From Apophysomyces variabilis (lineage: Eukaryota; Mucoromycota; Mucoromycetes; Mucorales; Mucoraceae), in the NCBI GenBank assembly GCA_002749535.1, contig MZZL01000047.1:124001-188000 (forward strand): a stretch of DNA of 64,000 nt. The letters are read 5' to 3'. How positions within the stretch are numbered: the first letter of the stretch is position 1; each line of letters opens with the position of its first letter. A program made the position numbers and the translations under genes. Positions 45,728-59,297 of this stretch are shown piece after piece. The notes below the pieces were generated by a model. The model ran no database searches. It saw only the letters and a program-made list of their open reading frames with translations, and was not told the DNA's origin.

Positions 45728-48406
45728 GTTGACGATTATCAACAGCATTTTTTTTTCTTTACCTCTCCCTCTCTCTCTGCCCTTCTATCTTGTTTCCCTT
45801 TACACTCCGTCCATATTTTCGTTCCCTTATTACTGTATTTTTTTTTTTGCCACAGGATTTCCGCCGCCTTTCTCTTCTCCTTCCCTCTATCTCTTTTTGT
45901 TTTCCCTTTGCACATGGCATTTGGAAACAAAAAAGTGCCTATGTCTTTGTATAGAATTCCAAATAGATTGTACATTTAGATCTCCTTTCTTTTAGCTGAG
46001 CCTTTACAAATCTACTGTCAGTTACAAATCATATCAACAAATGTAACAAACATGGCTTTTGCTTTATAGATTTGTCTTCTACATCGTTACCTAAGGCTCC
46101 TATCATGAGTAGATAGCCGGATGAATCAACCGCGAAATTTTATAACTGCCTCTTATTATAAGGCAAATGATTTGTAACTCCTTGGTGCTGCTCATGTGGA
46201 ATGGCTTCATTTGACTAACCTGTGCTTTCTCTTGTTTATGGCTTGTTAAGAAAGAACAGAGGAGATGTCTCACTAGGGTTGCATACTTCTAAATGCTTAA
46301 CAGATCATTCTTTTTTCTTTTCCACGTATTCCTCCAAACATTGTGTTTATTTCGATGGCTTGTTTGAACTGGAAAACAAGTAACCCAAGGTATCCCTGAT
46401 AAGTTAGGCATCGAAAGAAAAACAACACGTCTGTTACCTCCTTTTTAGCAATGCAAACACTGGGTACATGTGATCTAACTCTTTTGTACATAGAAATGTT
46501 GCCATGTGCACTGTATGAATCAGATCATCTTATATGATTGACGGTACTTTGATGCTGGTTTTCACCCTGTCTTTTGTTTTGAACAATAGTTGTTCCGTTC
46601 TGGCAAGCATACATGCAAAACAAGGTGATACCGTGGAAACGGAGATCTACTCCAATGTCTATTGTCTTCTCTAGTCCTTAGAACAATGACGACATTGGCT
46701 GGTATCCGTCTGATACAGTGATTAAAGCAAACCGGTTTCCCCGTCAATGTCATGTTTTGTACAAAATGACCTGACTGACAGTCTACTACAGCCACATGTT
46801 TAGAGAATACTTGGAGTAGCTCAAGTTAGTCTAAGTGTGTGTCAAGTATATAGATAGAATAAATTAGGCGTTCCAAGGTTAAGTATTGATTTTTATCGCC
46901 CTCTGCACACTACTTGACAACTGTTTCTGTTCGCTTATCGGGCCGTAGGATCATTAAAATTGACGAAAGCAGATGAGATTGATCACTCTCTATCAGTAGA
47001 AGACATTTCTATATCAGTGATTTCATAGCCATATCGTCCTAATGGATGGCCATCCTTACCTTGTGCGTGAGCTTCAAGGGTGGGAAAAGGGAAAAGGCGT
47101 GCAGTTATCGATCACAGTAAAAGGAAACTACAGGTCTGTTCCCCACATTTCGCATGTAGTACGAACCGGAAGTTTGTGGTTACTATGGTGTTGAAACATC
47201 AACAAAAAAGGCAATTCTACTGAGATTATCGGTCCTAAGGAAGGAGATTGCGTAGCAAAGAAATGTCTTTCTTTGGTACGATATTAAAAAACAGCCACAG
47301 ACAGTAATCAATGGAAAAGAAACGATGTTGCCGAAGACGGAACACGAAAGCCAACAACAGAATAAAAATAGAAAGGGCATAGTTAAATGGCATGGCCAAT
47401 ATATACCTTAGATGGAAGGATATTCAAACCAGCTCGTTTGTACTCATCAAATTATTCTTGATTGCTTGCATTGTTACTATTAACAACAGTAAGCGTAAGA
47501 GCACATGTTGCGTCGCAATGAAAACTAGAAATCTTTTTTTTTGGAAGAAAAAGGCATTAGTCTTCTATGTCATGCACAACTTGAGATGGCAGGACAACGA
47601 GAGAAAAAGAAACAAGGAAATAGTACCTAGAAAACTAAAAACATTGATAAAATACCAGTGCTTCCATGGCACAAGGAATGAAATCGGGGCCAATGTAGAC
47701 TGTGCAACGTCGTTTTCTGCTCTATTCTCGGTGTTCTAGATCAGCAAAGGAAATATACCAAGAACTAAAAACAGAAAGGAATGCTGCGTCGCAAATTACA
47801 CCACTAAAGAGTTTTTCTAAGCAGGACTTGTCATAAAGTGATGAGTTCATCTTCTTGGTCAATGGGAGCCATTATAAATCCTTATCATAAGGCTGGTTTG
47901 CATTTAGGATTTCTTATTTAGTTATTGTCCGACTGACTCACCTCATGTATATCTGATCCTGGGAGGATCGTGCATGTCAGGAACGCAGAGTTTCTCCATT
48001 GGCGAGACTTAGGAACAAGGCATGAATTGGTTTTTCATCTACAATCAACAAGGGAACAATCAATGCAAAAATCACGCCTTATTTTGTGTTAAGCACCATA
48101 GCCTTCTCTTTATGTATACAAAATATGTTGCATGGAAGGATAAACGTAAAAAAAAAGTAAAATAAAGACAACAGTAAATAGGGAAAGGGAAGAAAGTTAC
48201 AAGTACAAGCAGCCGTACATACATAAAAAAGAGTTATTTTTCAACGGGAAAAAAGGTAAAATGAAATAAAAGCGATATATCCATAGATACAAGGAAAGGA
48301 ATCATATGAAATGTGTTTGCTAAAAAAAATTTGGAAGGAAGTCTCTGTGTGTGAGTGTATATGTAAGAAAACAAAAGAGTGGCAGAAAAACCAATAAATG
48401 GATAAA
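45728..48406. other. Intergenic region between two convergent genes
   Basis: About 2.7 kb between the ends of the PDE (+) and CSL (-) genes. Contains the T/C-rich PDE 3' UTR (45745-45910) and AT-rich sequence. The 115-codon plus frame at 47392-47739 shows no motif. No RNA gene or repeat stands out. Confidence 0.45.
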
Positions 48407-51400
48407 TTAGTAACCTGGAAACATCTTGTCTGTCTTGACAATCGTACCGTCCCCTCTGACCAGCAAAATAGGGACGGGGAGCTGCGTCAATTCGTTATGT
48501 GGGATACTGCAGACGATATGTTCACGACTTCGGTATTCTGTATAGGGCGCCTTAACATCACCAAACCAAACATGAAGTTCTCTGGAGAAACACTCCCCAT
48601 GCAACGACATGACTTGATCCTTTGATCCGGCTGTGTTGACGGTGTAATAGGAAAGGGAAGGGAAGAGAGTTGATGAAGGAGAGGAAAGTCCGGTGGCAGG
48701 TTCTTCAGGAACCCAGAATTTGTGTATGACACAGTCTTTTTTTTGAGAAGGAAAAAAAAAGGTTAGAAAGCCGCAAACTACAGATAGCTCCCTTTTTCTC
48801 TTACTTGTTCCAACGATTGTCCAGACAGCAGCATCAGATACATCCTCTGACCAGTAGGCGCCATATCCTGCTATGGCATTGCTGTTACATGAATCGAATC
48901 GTTTGCCATCCGGCGTGGATGCCGACCGCGTTCGGCTAAAGACTTGATCATTGTCATAATAAACCCCGCCTTGCTCATTCACACTGTTAACGCGTCTTCG
49001 AATACCAACATCGGAAGCGGCTCGCGATTTCCGGATTTCCTGAAGACTGGTCAATGAAGTGGAAGAGACGAGTTTCCGAGGAGGGTTGATATGATGGTCA
49101 GGGAAATTGGCGGAAACGCGTCGCTTGCGAATAACCTTGCCACCACCCTGAATGGTAACAGAAGGCTCATATCCGAATTGATCTCTTATAGCTGGCTCAA
49201 TTGGTTTCCGTTGCTCAGCACTCTTATGCATCCCTACCATGTCGTTTAGACACGCAAGATAAGTTGATGGATAGGAAGTTCTCGGCATTAATGATTCCAT
49301 GATGCCCGACACAACATCAGATGTCGGAGATGAATGGAAGTTGTTAATGTTTTGGCAACGTTGTTGCATAGCTTGCGCCGGATCTTGAACAATTTGCAAC
49401 GCAATCTTGTGTAATTGTGATACTGGATCGCCAAGAGTTTCGTCTCCATACTCTCCTCCGCTGGCAATCGTGTCATCCAAGCATCGGGACCCTCCGAACA
49501 CGGTTGAGGCTTTATCCACTCGTCGTATGATCATCACTGGACTTACAAGACCAGTGGTCAAGCATTGAAGCACAATGTGCTGATTGTAATGGATCGCCAA
49601 CGGTTTACCGGTGCTATTTTTAAGTGCAATGGCCGGAGGTGGCGGATAAGGTACATTCTGAGAAATGCTGTGACCGATATAATCTTCGGCCGTCTCACCT
49701 GTGCTGCGCTCGCTAGGTGATCTCGTGGCATCCACAATCCAAATAACAAAAGGATCCCAGGATTCCATCCTGGCTACAAAGCATGTTCCCTCGCCTGCCA
49801 AGTTGTTTACTGACTGGGGCTGCCCGGGATAAACAAATCCTGTCGTGGAAACGCCGAGGTACTTGGTGGACACTGTCTGCGACCGGATTCGGTTAAATAA
49901 GGACACCATGCTACCATGATGGATGCACACTTCATCTGTCAGTAAGAATATTGTCTTATTTACTCTGGGAGGGAGACCAAAAACTTACGTTCCATATTTT
50001 TGACACTTTGACGCTTTTTACTGGGCTTACTAATGACTTTGATTCCTTTACTGGCAAGCGTTCCAAGAAATCGTCCATTGCCAAGTTGAACTTTGACAAG
50101 GCATTCAACACGTTTGCGTTTTTCATCAGCGTCATTGATATGAAGATGTTTAGACACGCATTTGCCAGCCGTGACAGGTTCCTGCTGTTGGTTGTGATAC
50201 CAATCAGCGCTGTCATTTCTTGAATCCGAACTCCGGAATCTACTATGGTGCTGCTGACCCTCCTGTTGCACTTGCGGTTTCGTACACCCGGTTTGACCCA
50301 CTTTAGTACCTGAGGCAGTGTACCACTCTAACTGGCCCTGTTGAGACATGCTCTCACCAGAGATTCCAATGGTCAATTTCGTGGGTAAGCTACCACAATT
50401 CCCTTCCAACATCATAGACTGATCAAAGAAACCGTTGCCATCGGCAGGTTTCTGTGTCCACCATGTCTGTCCGACAAGTATCGTAGTGGGTGGCGGACAC
50501 AAAAATCTAATCGGGTAGTCTACATGAGATTTGGTCCTGCCTATCTCTTCCCTGTTTAGACCTACCTCTTCTCAGTACCATAGCTTTTCTGCGCAACCTT
50601 GCTCGTCTATAAAAAGAAGTTAGTGTTATTTGTAAGATCTTGATGTAGACAACGTACCATAATGATGACGATACGTTCCCCAAATGCCATGGGATCAGGC
50701 GCCTGCAGATACTTTAGAATCCATGGTTTCATTTTTGTTGCAAGAGCAGCATTTTGGCGCACTCTGGCTGATGCAGCCGTTGCTTTAAGACTTGCTCGAT
50801 GAAAATCCATGCCAAGGTGTCTGGCGTGGTTTTCGTCTGGGACATAGGTACCCGTCCGATCGATTTCACCTAAGAAAAGGAAGCGGAGTGTATAAATGTA
50901 AGCCTGGATTTCTCGGGAAAGGATGGTAGTATTCGAAGGGCAATCGCGTACCTGAACGGATAGAAAGATTGTATATGGCAGTATACATAGGCGTTATAGC
51001 TGGTGATGAATCTGCGGAGGCACAAGATGCGCTTGGCGATATGGGCGGCGATGGAACAACAGGACATCTAATATCTGGCAGCGATGACTGTGCAAAACGA
51101 TCTTCATTCCATGGCTGGTTATCATCGGGCATCTTATGATTAAGGGGAAAAAATGTGAGGTCATGCCCGATAAAGTGTAACCACAATAAAAAAAAAGAGG
51201 AAGGAGATGGGCGGTATTTTGCTTTTCCTTTATTTTCTTAGGGATGATATCCTCACCTACCAAGACAAGTTCGGAGGGATGGAACGCCATTGTTTGTGAT
51301 GTTGCTCTGGTTGTAACATTGTAAAATTCAAAGGGTACTTCGCCCGATTTCTCTTCCTTGATGGAGTTCAAAAAACTGAATGCTAGACCATCATTCGAAA

Positions 51401-51878
51401 CGGCTGCTGCTGCTGGCGATGATATAGCCGTTGAACCTACAGTGCTATATGGCAACATATACTGCTGTGAGGTTATGTCAAACGGCTCGTTTGGCTGGTT
51501 TGTTTGGTTGTATTGAAACGCAAAGTCTTCTGGTTCGGCAGTGGTTGACTCAAATGTCGATTGTAGCATTCGCTCCAAGATCGCCGTATCGACTGATGTA
51601 TGTGATATCTGTTCAGTCCGTAGTATCTGCATCCCTTCTGATGTCTGTTGGGCGGTAACGTTGGAACCCGGCCAAGACGACAATACTGTCAATGGTGCCG
51701 AGACATCATCTGATTGGTGCACAGAAACTGCCTCCTGATTATAGCTCAGAGGGGCGATGCACGGCATTTTGGTTGTCCAGGTTTGAAATATCGGATGGTC
51801 CTGTCTCTCTTTTCGATTATCAATAGTCCGCTGCTGGGTAATACACGCAGGTATCGTGGATGACTGATACTGCGCCAT
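48407..51878 (-). CDS. CSL family (CBF1/Su(H)/LAG-1) DNA-binding transcription factor
   Basis: Nuclear factor binding GTGRGAA-type sites; in S. pombe Cbf11/Cbf12 act in adhesion, cell cycle and lipid metabolism. Seven exons: 51878-51261, 51132-50952, 50869-50658, 50606-50566, 50506-49989, 49935-48805 and 48735-48407, giving 1009 residues. The N-terminal about 260 residues are disordered, rich in Gln, Ser and Thr. The RHR-N core has SKVAQKSYGTEKRFLCPPP (from about residue 339) and ILVGQTWW. The beta-trefoil has HINDADEKRKRVECLVKVQL and GRFLGTLASKGIKVISKPSK, then CIHHGSMVSLFNRIRSQTVS. The C-terminal IPT/RHR-C has FWVPEEPATG, HVWFGDVKAPYTEYRSREHI and VPILLVRGDGTIV. Insertions of over 100 residues split the trefoil, as in fungal CSL proteins. 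The last intron (69 nt) is a multiple of three and stop-free. Confidence 0.92.
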
Positions 51879-54800
51879 CACTTTAAATGATCAGTAAGGC
51901 GGCTCTCCAATCTCTTTGATGGGAAAAGCGGAAATGGGTAAAAAAGGTTGGAGTCGAAAAGAAAAACGCGGGGTAAAATCCCAAAAGGTGACTGTCCTTT
52001 CCCCACAAACCTTAAAGATGCCCAATCGCGGAGTTCGCTGAGCCAATGACCGCGGTTACAGACGTCTGTCATATCAAAGACAAACGACGGAATTACTACC
52101 GACAAAGTTCGATCACGGTGCAGACTTAAGAAAATAGTCCATATAGGAGTAAAAAATATAAGTATCTGACATTTTGACCAAAAAACAACCATGGCATTGG
52201 GTCCTCAATACCTTGTACTTGATAATGTACCGCTTGTTCATTCCATCGGATAGCACACTCATCAATTTACTAACGACAACGTCCTAAAACGCAGTTGGCT
52301 ACTGACAGTACTGATTTATATGCTTTATGGGGGCTCAGAGTAGCCGGCATCTGCCTTTGTATTTTGGAGCGTGGGATAACGTTGATAGCCTTTAAAAAGC
52401 GAAACAACGTTTGAAAGTAACTTAATTCATTGCCTTCGCCAATCAGTTGGTACCCGTTTTTTTCCTAAAATGACTTTGACATCTCTAATACACATACTAG
52501 ATTTTCACACGACTCCATGCCTTTATCTGCAATATAAACTAAATTAGCATGTATTATGGAAATACCGCAGAAAATGTACTAATAAATGCATCCTATTGAT
52601 TATCTGAGCTAGTAAAATAAATTTTATAGTAGGTGTTGTTGTCAGCTTTCTTGCAGCATGGGTTCGTCCAACAGTATGACCTACATTATTTAGCACCTGA
52701 CATGTGTAACAAGATCATCCAATGATGCTTAACTAACTATAATGGTCGCAAAACCTTATTCCTTTTGACTTATTAAACTGGTGTGTCACCACCTTATAAA
52801 GTCGTGTCGGTCTATAAGTTTAAATGGTTTGTTACCTACTGTGCCGCATGTTGACGAAGAAAAGATGTCATATCTTCTTATCTAAGGAATAAAACAAACA
52901 ATCGGAAAATAATTCACTGAAAATGCAACGTCATAGATGTCTCTAGAGAAGTCATCGAGCAGCGTTCAAATATCATGGTAACAGCAATATGAAATAGGGA
53001 CTGAAAGGCGCCGAAACGAAATCGCGTAGCCAAGTTAGTCAACAAAGCTCTTTTTCAAGAGGCAACGAAACGAAACGAACCATTACGTAACTCATGATTT
53101 CTGTTGTGGTGGAATCAAGGAGAGATCCAACAATGTATAGTAAGAGAAAGCAGACAATTTCAATAAATAGAACGCCTAGTTCATACTTTGCTTTCTTGCA
53201 GTGACATATGTCTACCTTGCATATTTATTTGATACACTCTTTAATAGAGAGGCATTTTAGTAACACTCAGACCGTTGTGCTCTGTGATGATGTTGGTGGC
53301 TAGGGTAGTACAAGAAATTGCTCGAACGTGGAGACGTCAGACTTCAAGTAAGGAAAACATTACCGGGTCTGTTATTGACCATGCAATGCAATTCCCCTTA
53401 TTATTCTCATGGAAAGAACCTAAATTCACAAATCCAAATAATTATCCTAGGTAAATTAGGTACGATACCACCTACATTTCAGAACAAGAGAGGTCCCTTG
53501 AATAACCAGATTTTGGGAAGACAGACACTAGAAGCACAAACAAATGAAACAATAGTTTCTGTACGCCCCGATCGTTGTCCTCTCATGCGCGATAAATGAA
53601 ATGAAATATCATTTTTAGACCCTCAGTTTATGGACATTTCTGTTATGATCCTATTTGCCTTACTACTGAGGCTTTATGGCACGATAGATAATCTATCACA
53701 TTCTTCACGGATAAATAGGCAATCTTTCCGGCAGTACATAAAGCCGAATATGACCTATGACAGATATCTAGCATTGCACTTTCCGATGTCTGGCAGCAAG
53801 CTAATTTTTTTCACTCCCCGCCCCGGTGTTCCTTCTCGTCTTTGGTGGTATCATATCGTTATCTTGCAGGCGCTTTATCTTTTTTTTCGACAGAATAGGC
53901 CTTGAAGGGCGGTGAAAATACCCAAAATCTGTCACATGGAAGGAACACATGGCTTTCTGAATGCATTGCAGAATAGGAGATAAACAACTGTAGTTTAGTC
54001 AGCTAAAATTCCTAAGGATGAATTGACTTTTGAAGTTTTGAACGTGGGGTTATTTTTCGAGCAATCCCTTACAATACCCGTCATAATGTTTTACCAGGGA
54101 CAACCTCTCCTCTTTTCTACACCCCATGATGCTACGATTCTTTTAACGCTTTTTGAGCTGAAGAATCGAATTGGACATATTGAGCGATTAAACTTCTACC
54201 GCATATGTTTTGTTTCATACAGTAAAAAACACAAAATTGGTAACCAACTGTCCGTCAAAGTGATCTGAAAGGGTAGGAAGAACTCTCTGTCTGTTCATTC
54301 TAGCACGTGGATATCTCAACATGTTGGTCAATCCCACGGAGACTGGGGATTGACGGTGGAAAAGGGAGTTATATATACACTCACTCCAACATACTGAGAT
54401 AAGGCGGCAAGGAGAGACTGCATCATCAGGGCTGGAGCTTGCGGTAGTAGACCAGCATCCCTATTGCCGCAATCGCGGAAACTAGAGACAATGAATTGGC
54501 TTGTTTAAAGGGACAGATCGTGAAGAAAGACGATATGCAACTTCTCAGAATTAGTAGCTAAGTAACAGAGCATAAACTTGCTATTCTGCATCATGTCGCT
54601 TCATTGTTTTGCAGCAAGCATAGAATTTCTTCCCACATTGAACACTGTAGTTAGATACTATGATAATCTTTTCTAAACGTTGTCCGATGCACGATGATAT
54701 GATTTCGAGCTAAGGAAAAACGATGAATGTTAATACTTTAGTTCGACAGATCATCATTCATGAAAGGAAAATCGTCTCTGTAAAGATGATGATCATCGTG

Positions 54801-54999
54801 TAATAAGGATCCATACACGATAAAGTTTGCCGCTAGCCAAACTAAATGGGGGTTGTAAAAGCATTATCTTGACTCTGTCGGAAGAGTTTCAAATACCCAC
54901 CGTAGACAGTTGAATGAGTGCATATGCTTTTGTGTCACTTCCTGACATCCCTTTTTTTATAATGCTCGTGCTGAATTACATCTTGTTGACGCAGGCTAG
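51879..54999. other. Intergenic region between divergent genes
   Basis: About 3.1 kb. The CSL promoter is at the left and the acidic-protein promoter at the right. Plus-strand frames of 80-93 codons (53318, 53630, 54023) have no motif or splice partners. One notable structure is a nested imperfect inverted repeat at 54312-54401. Confidence 0.45.
54312..54401. repeat. Nested imperfect inverted repeat
   Basis: Outer arms 54312-54327 (TATCTCAACATGTTGG) and 54386-54401 pair at 14 of 16 positions. Inner arms 54327-54335 (GTCAATCCC) and 54346-54354 pair perfectly. The right side has a 31-base bulge between arms. It could be a small structured RNA, a MITE remnant or chance. Confidence 0.5.
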
Positions 55000-55007
55000 T
55001 ATAAATA
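55000..55007 (+). promoter_or_regulatory. TATA box of the acidic-protein gene
   Basis: TATAAATA 97-104 bases upstream of the ATG at 55104, followed by a CT-rich leader. Confidence 0.6.
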
Positions 55008-55103
55008 CCTAAACTACAACGATATGGATAAAGTTTCAGCTTTTCTCTTCTTCTCTTTGCTGCCCTCCCTCTTTTTCTTTCCCTTTTATCCTATTCTTGG
55101 ATC

Positions 55104-56412
55104 ATGTCTGCTAACGCTGTGCCAGATCAGACGATAAACCAAGCTCAGATCGAGAATGGAACTGAGACTGAGCAGGAGATCCCCACCACAAACGAGCCAG
55201 AAGCTCAGGAAGTGACCGACAACACGACCAGCGCAGTAGAGACGCCTGCGGCTGCTGACACAGTTCAACAAGCAGCAGGAGAAGAATCGGCTCCTGTTAG
55301 CAATGGAAAGACGAGCCCCAAGCTTCGCTTGTTTAACCCTTTTGCTAAGACAGCGAAAAAGGAAGATGGCTCTGGGAAGGAAGAAGTGACGGATGAAACA
55401 CCGGTTCCTCCATCATCCACTTCCACAGAACAACCAAAGGCGCCTGAAAGAAGAAAGTCTAAAGGATTCGGAAGCCTCTTCTTCTCCAGAAACAAGGTAA
55501 GAAAAAAATACACACTGAAAATGATGTTTGCGTGTTTTTCCTTTGTACATATGCATTGGGTACTGACCGATTGATGCAGTGCAGTAGTCCCAAGAATGAG
55601 GAAACACAACAAGTGAGTGCAGCAGAGACTGGTCCAGTCGAATTGCCTCAAATTGAGCAGTTGCAGCCTATTGAAACCTCCACAGTGGTAAACCAAGATG
55701 GTGAAAGCAATCCTGCTGTCACTACAACCCCTGCTGCTGGTGGTGAGAATGAAGAGCAGGCGGTCGCCGCCGAGGCTTCTGATCATCAATCGCCATCGGA
55801 TGCAGAAAAGCAGGTCGCAACCGAAACGATTGACCTACCCGTCGGTCCCAGTGAACCCAAGCGCCAGTCCTTTATCAGCAAGCTCTTCAGCAAGAAAAAG
55901 GAAGATCGAATTGAAGTCAAGGAGGAATCTCAACCTCAAGAGACAGCCCAGCCAGACGAACAAGGTAAAAACAAGAGACAACATGGAAAGACATGGCCAT
56001 GGATATTACCGTTCATTCTCATGCCGATTTTTCTTTGAATTATATAGACGAACAACAACAGCAACAACCCACTCAGGAAGAGTCGGCTGCCCCTGCTTTA
56101 GAGGAAAACAAGGAGATCGATCGTCCTTCTTCTCCTCTTGGCAGATTGACAGAACTTTTCTCTAAGATTCCACGATTGGACAAGAAGCCTACTTCCACAT
56201 CGGGACTCAAGTCCACCTCCGCCGTTGAGGCCGATGCAGAGACAGAAGCGGAAGCCGAGGTTGAAACAGCCAAAACGCAACCACCCGCAGCAGCAGAGGA
56301 AGAGACACCTGCAGCAGTAGAGACCGCAGAAGACGAAACAGAACATGCGACGGCCACTGCTGCCACACCTGCTGTTCCTATCACGGCCCCACCCGCCATT
56401 GCTACAGCATAA
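55104..56412 (+). CDS. Acidic disordered protein with repeated LF-K motifs
   Basis: Three exons (55104-55496, 55580-55964, 56048-56412) give 380 residues. About a quarter are Glu/Asp, with many Ala, Thr, Pro and Gln. I do not recognise the family. Set into the acidic chain are four short basic-aromatic patches: RLFNPFAKTAKK, KGFGSLFFSRNK, SFISKLFSKKKED and LGRLTELFSKIPRLDKK. They recur every 50-120 residues and look like the only parts able to fold or bind, perhaps amphipathic membrane- or partner-binding helices. The Ala/Glu/Thr tail is low complexity. The codon use and TATA box suggest strong expression. No signal peptide or transmembrane segment is seen. Confidence 0.75.
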
Positions 56413-56963
56413 AGTTTTTTTGCACTACAATGCACAAACAAAGAGAGAGAAAAACACACACACATGCCTATACATATACAAACACAAAATCCCCACAGTT
56501 GTGTGGTATCTTCTTGTTTTTTTTCCATTGATCATTAGTTAGCCTTCCTAATTATTTTCTTTTTGCAAAGCAAACCGAACAAAGTCATTTATCTGCTAAA
56601 TACGAGATATACTATGGACTACTTTTCAGATATTGTGTTTGAACATGAGCAAAGATGATCGTTAGTTATTTTCTTTTTCCGTTATCTAAAACTGGATGCT
56701 TTCAGAGCATATTCATATGCCACGCAACTGATTGATTCATTGAGTCACTTCACTTGTATTTTTAATCGAGCATTGCGCACAGCTTTTAATAACGATAAAA
56801 GACCAAAAATATTTCATTTTGTTATACATTTACAGGTGCCCAATTTATCGTTGGGGCTTTTATATTCTTTTAGCTTTTGGAAAGGGGTGGATGTTGGAGA
56901 TAGATTCGTCTATTACATGTCTACTTTTTTATATCGGTTTCTCGGAAAAAGGGACTAGTAAGC
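56413..56963. other. Intergenic region between convergent genes
   Basis: About 550 bases holding the 3' UTRs of the acidic-protein gene and the mitochondrial Hsp70 gene. AT-rich, no further gene seen. Confidence 0.45.
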
Positions 56964-59206
<2,243 letters not shown>

Positions 59207-59287
59207 GGTATCAACAGTAAGGGAAAAAGAGAGGGAAAGAACAGGTTTGCTGAGAAAAACCACACGTATTAAAAAGGCCGGGGTAAC

Positions 59288-59297
59288 AGAATATTCT
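59288..59297 (-). promoter_or_regulatory. Heat-shock-element core upstream of mitochondrial Hsp70
   Basis: AGAATATTCT is a perfect palindrome and matches the nGAAnnTTCn Hsf1 unit, with a partial third unit beside it. It lies 82-91 bases upstream of the ATG at 59206, a sensible place for control of a chaperone gene. Confidence 0.5.

Noticed and set aside
47392..47739. 115-codon plus-strand frame
   Set aside because: No motif, no TATA box or splice signals nearby, and composition typical of random AT-rich DNA.
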